Shown here piece by piece: positions 63,745 to 64,000 of a stretch of DNA of 64,000 nucleotides (position 1 is its first letter; each line of letters opens with the position of its first letter). The translations under genes were made by a program, and so were the position numbers. The stretch comes from Utricularia gibba (Eukaryota > Streptophyta > Magnoliopsida > Lamiales > Lentibulariaceae). Location: the NCBI GenBank assembly GCA_002189035.1, contig NEEC01000015.1, positions 2,505,515 to 2,569,514 of the forward strand, written 5' to 3'. The notes under the pieces were generated by a model. The model did not search any database, had not been told where the DNA came from, and saw only the letters and a program-made list of their open reading frames with translations.

Positions 63745-64000
63745 GAGAGGTGGTCAGCATTTTCATCATCACACAAGAAGTATGTGGAAGCTTCTGATGC
63801 TTTAGCATCAAAAAATGAAGATGCACATCTTCATAATTTGAAAGATGTTATGGCCTATTCTGATAGCCATGTTTCAACTGCTCCTATTGATGGAAGTGGG
63901 CAAAATGATCATATTGAAAATCACGAAGAAGACTTGACCAAGCAGAATCCTCTTAGTGAGCCTCGAGTAAAGAAGACTTCTCTTAATGAGCAAAGAGAAT
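63745..64000 (+). CDS. possible internal exon of an unrecognised gene, cut by the window end
   Basis: After an acceptor-like TTTTCATAG the frame is open to the last base and reads ERWSAFSSSHKKYVEASDAL, then a hydrophilic, Asp/Glu/Ser-rich sequence (HNLKDVMAYSDSHV, GQNDHIENHEEDLTKQ). The composition looks coding and intrinsically disordered. I recognise no family. Confidence 0.3.

Overview
This window is nuclear DNA from a flowering plant, most likely a eudicot. Genes have many short GT-AG introns, the families are land-plant ones (GRAS, DYW-type PPR, TOC75, DUF642, PMEI, BAG7, LHT1), intergenic DNA is AT-rich, and there is a Ty1/copia LTR retrotransposon. I cannot name the species.

Layout. 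1-1173 (+) 3' part of a SCL14-like GRAS factor; 2335-3369 (-) ZIP metal transporter; 3750-5696 (+) CRR2, a plastid RNA-processing PPR protein; 6118-9137 (+) TFIIA large subunit; 9523-12897 (+) TOC75 import channel; 13340-14656 (-) DUF642 cell-wall protein; 15529-17803 (-) FRA10AC1-like splicing-associated protein; 18290-18640 (-) broken LHP1 chromodomain copy; 19119-20348 (-) xylulose-5-phosphate translocator; 20944-25892 (-) SEC23; 27209-27936 (+) R2R3-MYB; 29002-30505 (+) TruA-type pseudouridine synthase; 30840-33496 (-) trehalase; 34408-34971 (+) PMEI; 35263-36714 (-) BAG7; 37274-38290 (+) decayed ALIS/CDC50 copy; 38647-39180 (-) DUF7610-like protein; 41203-43256 (-) LHT1 amino-acid transporter; 43362-48929 (+) complete copia element; 49776-51819 (-) ankyrin protein; 54002-55727 (-) SKIP14-like F-box protein; 56589-62558 (-) PGAP1-like GPI inositol-deacylase; 63745-64000 (+) possible edge exon. 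Exon junctions were worked out by hand from splice signals, reading phase and family similarity.

These are independent housekeeping, plastid, cell-wall and transport genes. I see no operon-like system or obviously new biological system. The strongest leads are: (1) a U12-type intron and a GC-AG intron in the FRA10AC1-like gene, itself a splicing-related protein; (2) a very young copia element, with LTRs that look identical, inserted about 105 bp upstream of the LHT1 start codon, whose pol frame has no stop before the 3' LTR and runs 79 codons into it; (3) about ten apparent one-base losses in otherwise conserved genes, mostly in short G/C runs, which look like uncorrected sequencing deletions rather than real pseudogenes; (4) two true gene relics (LHP1-like and ALIS-like).
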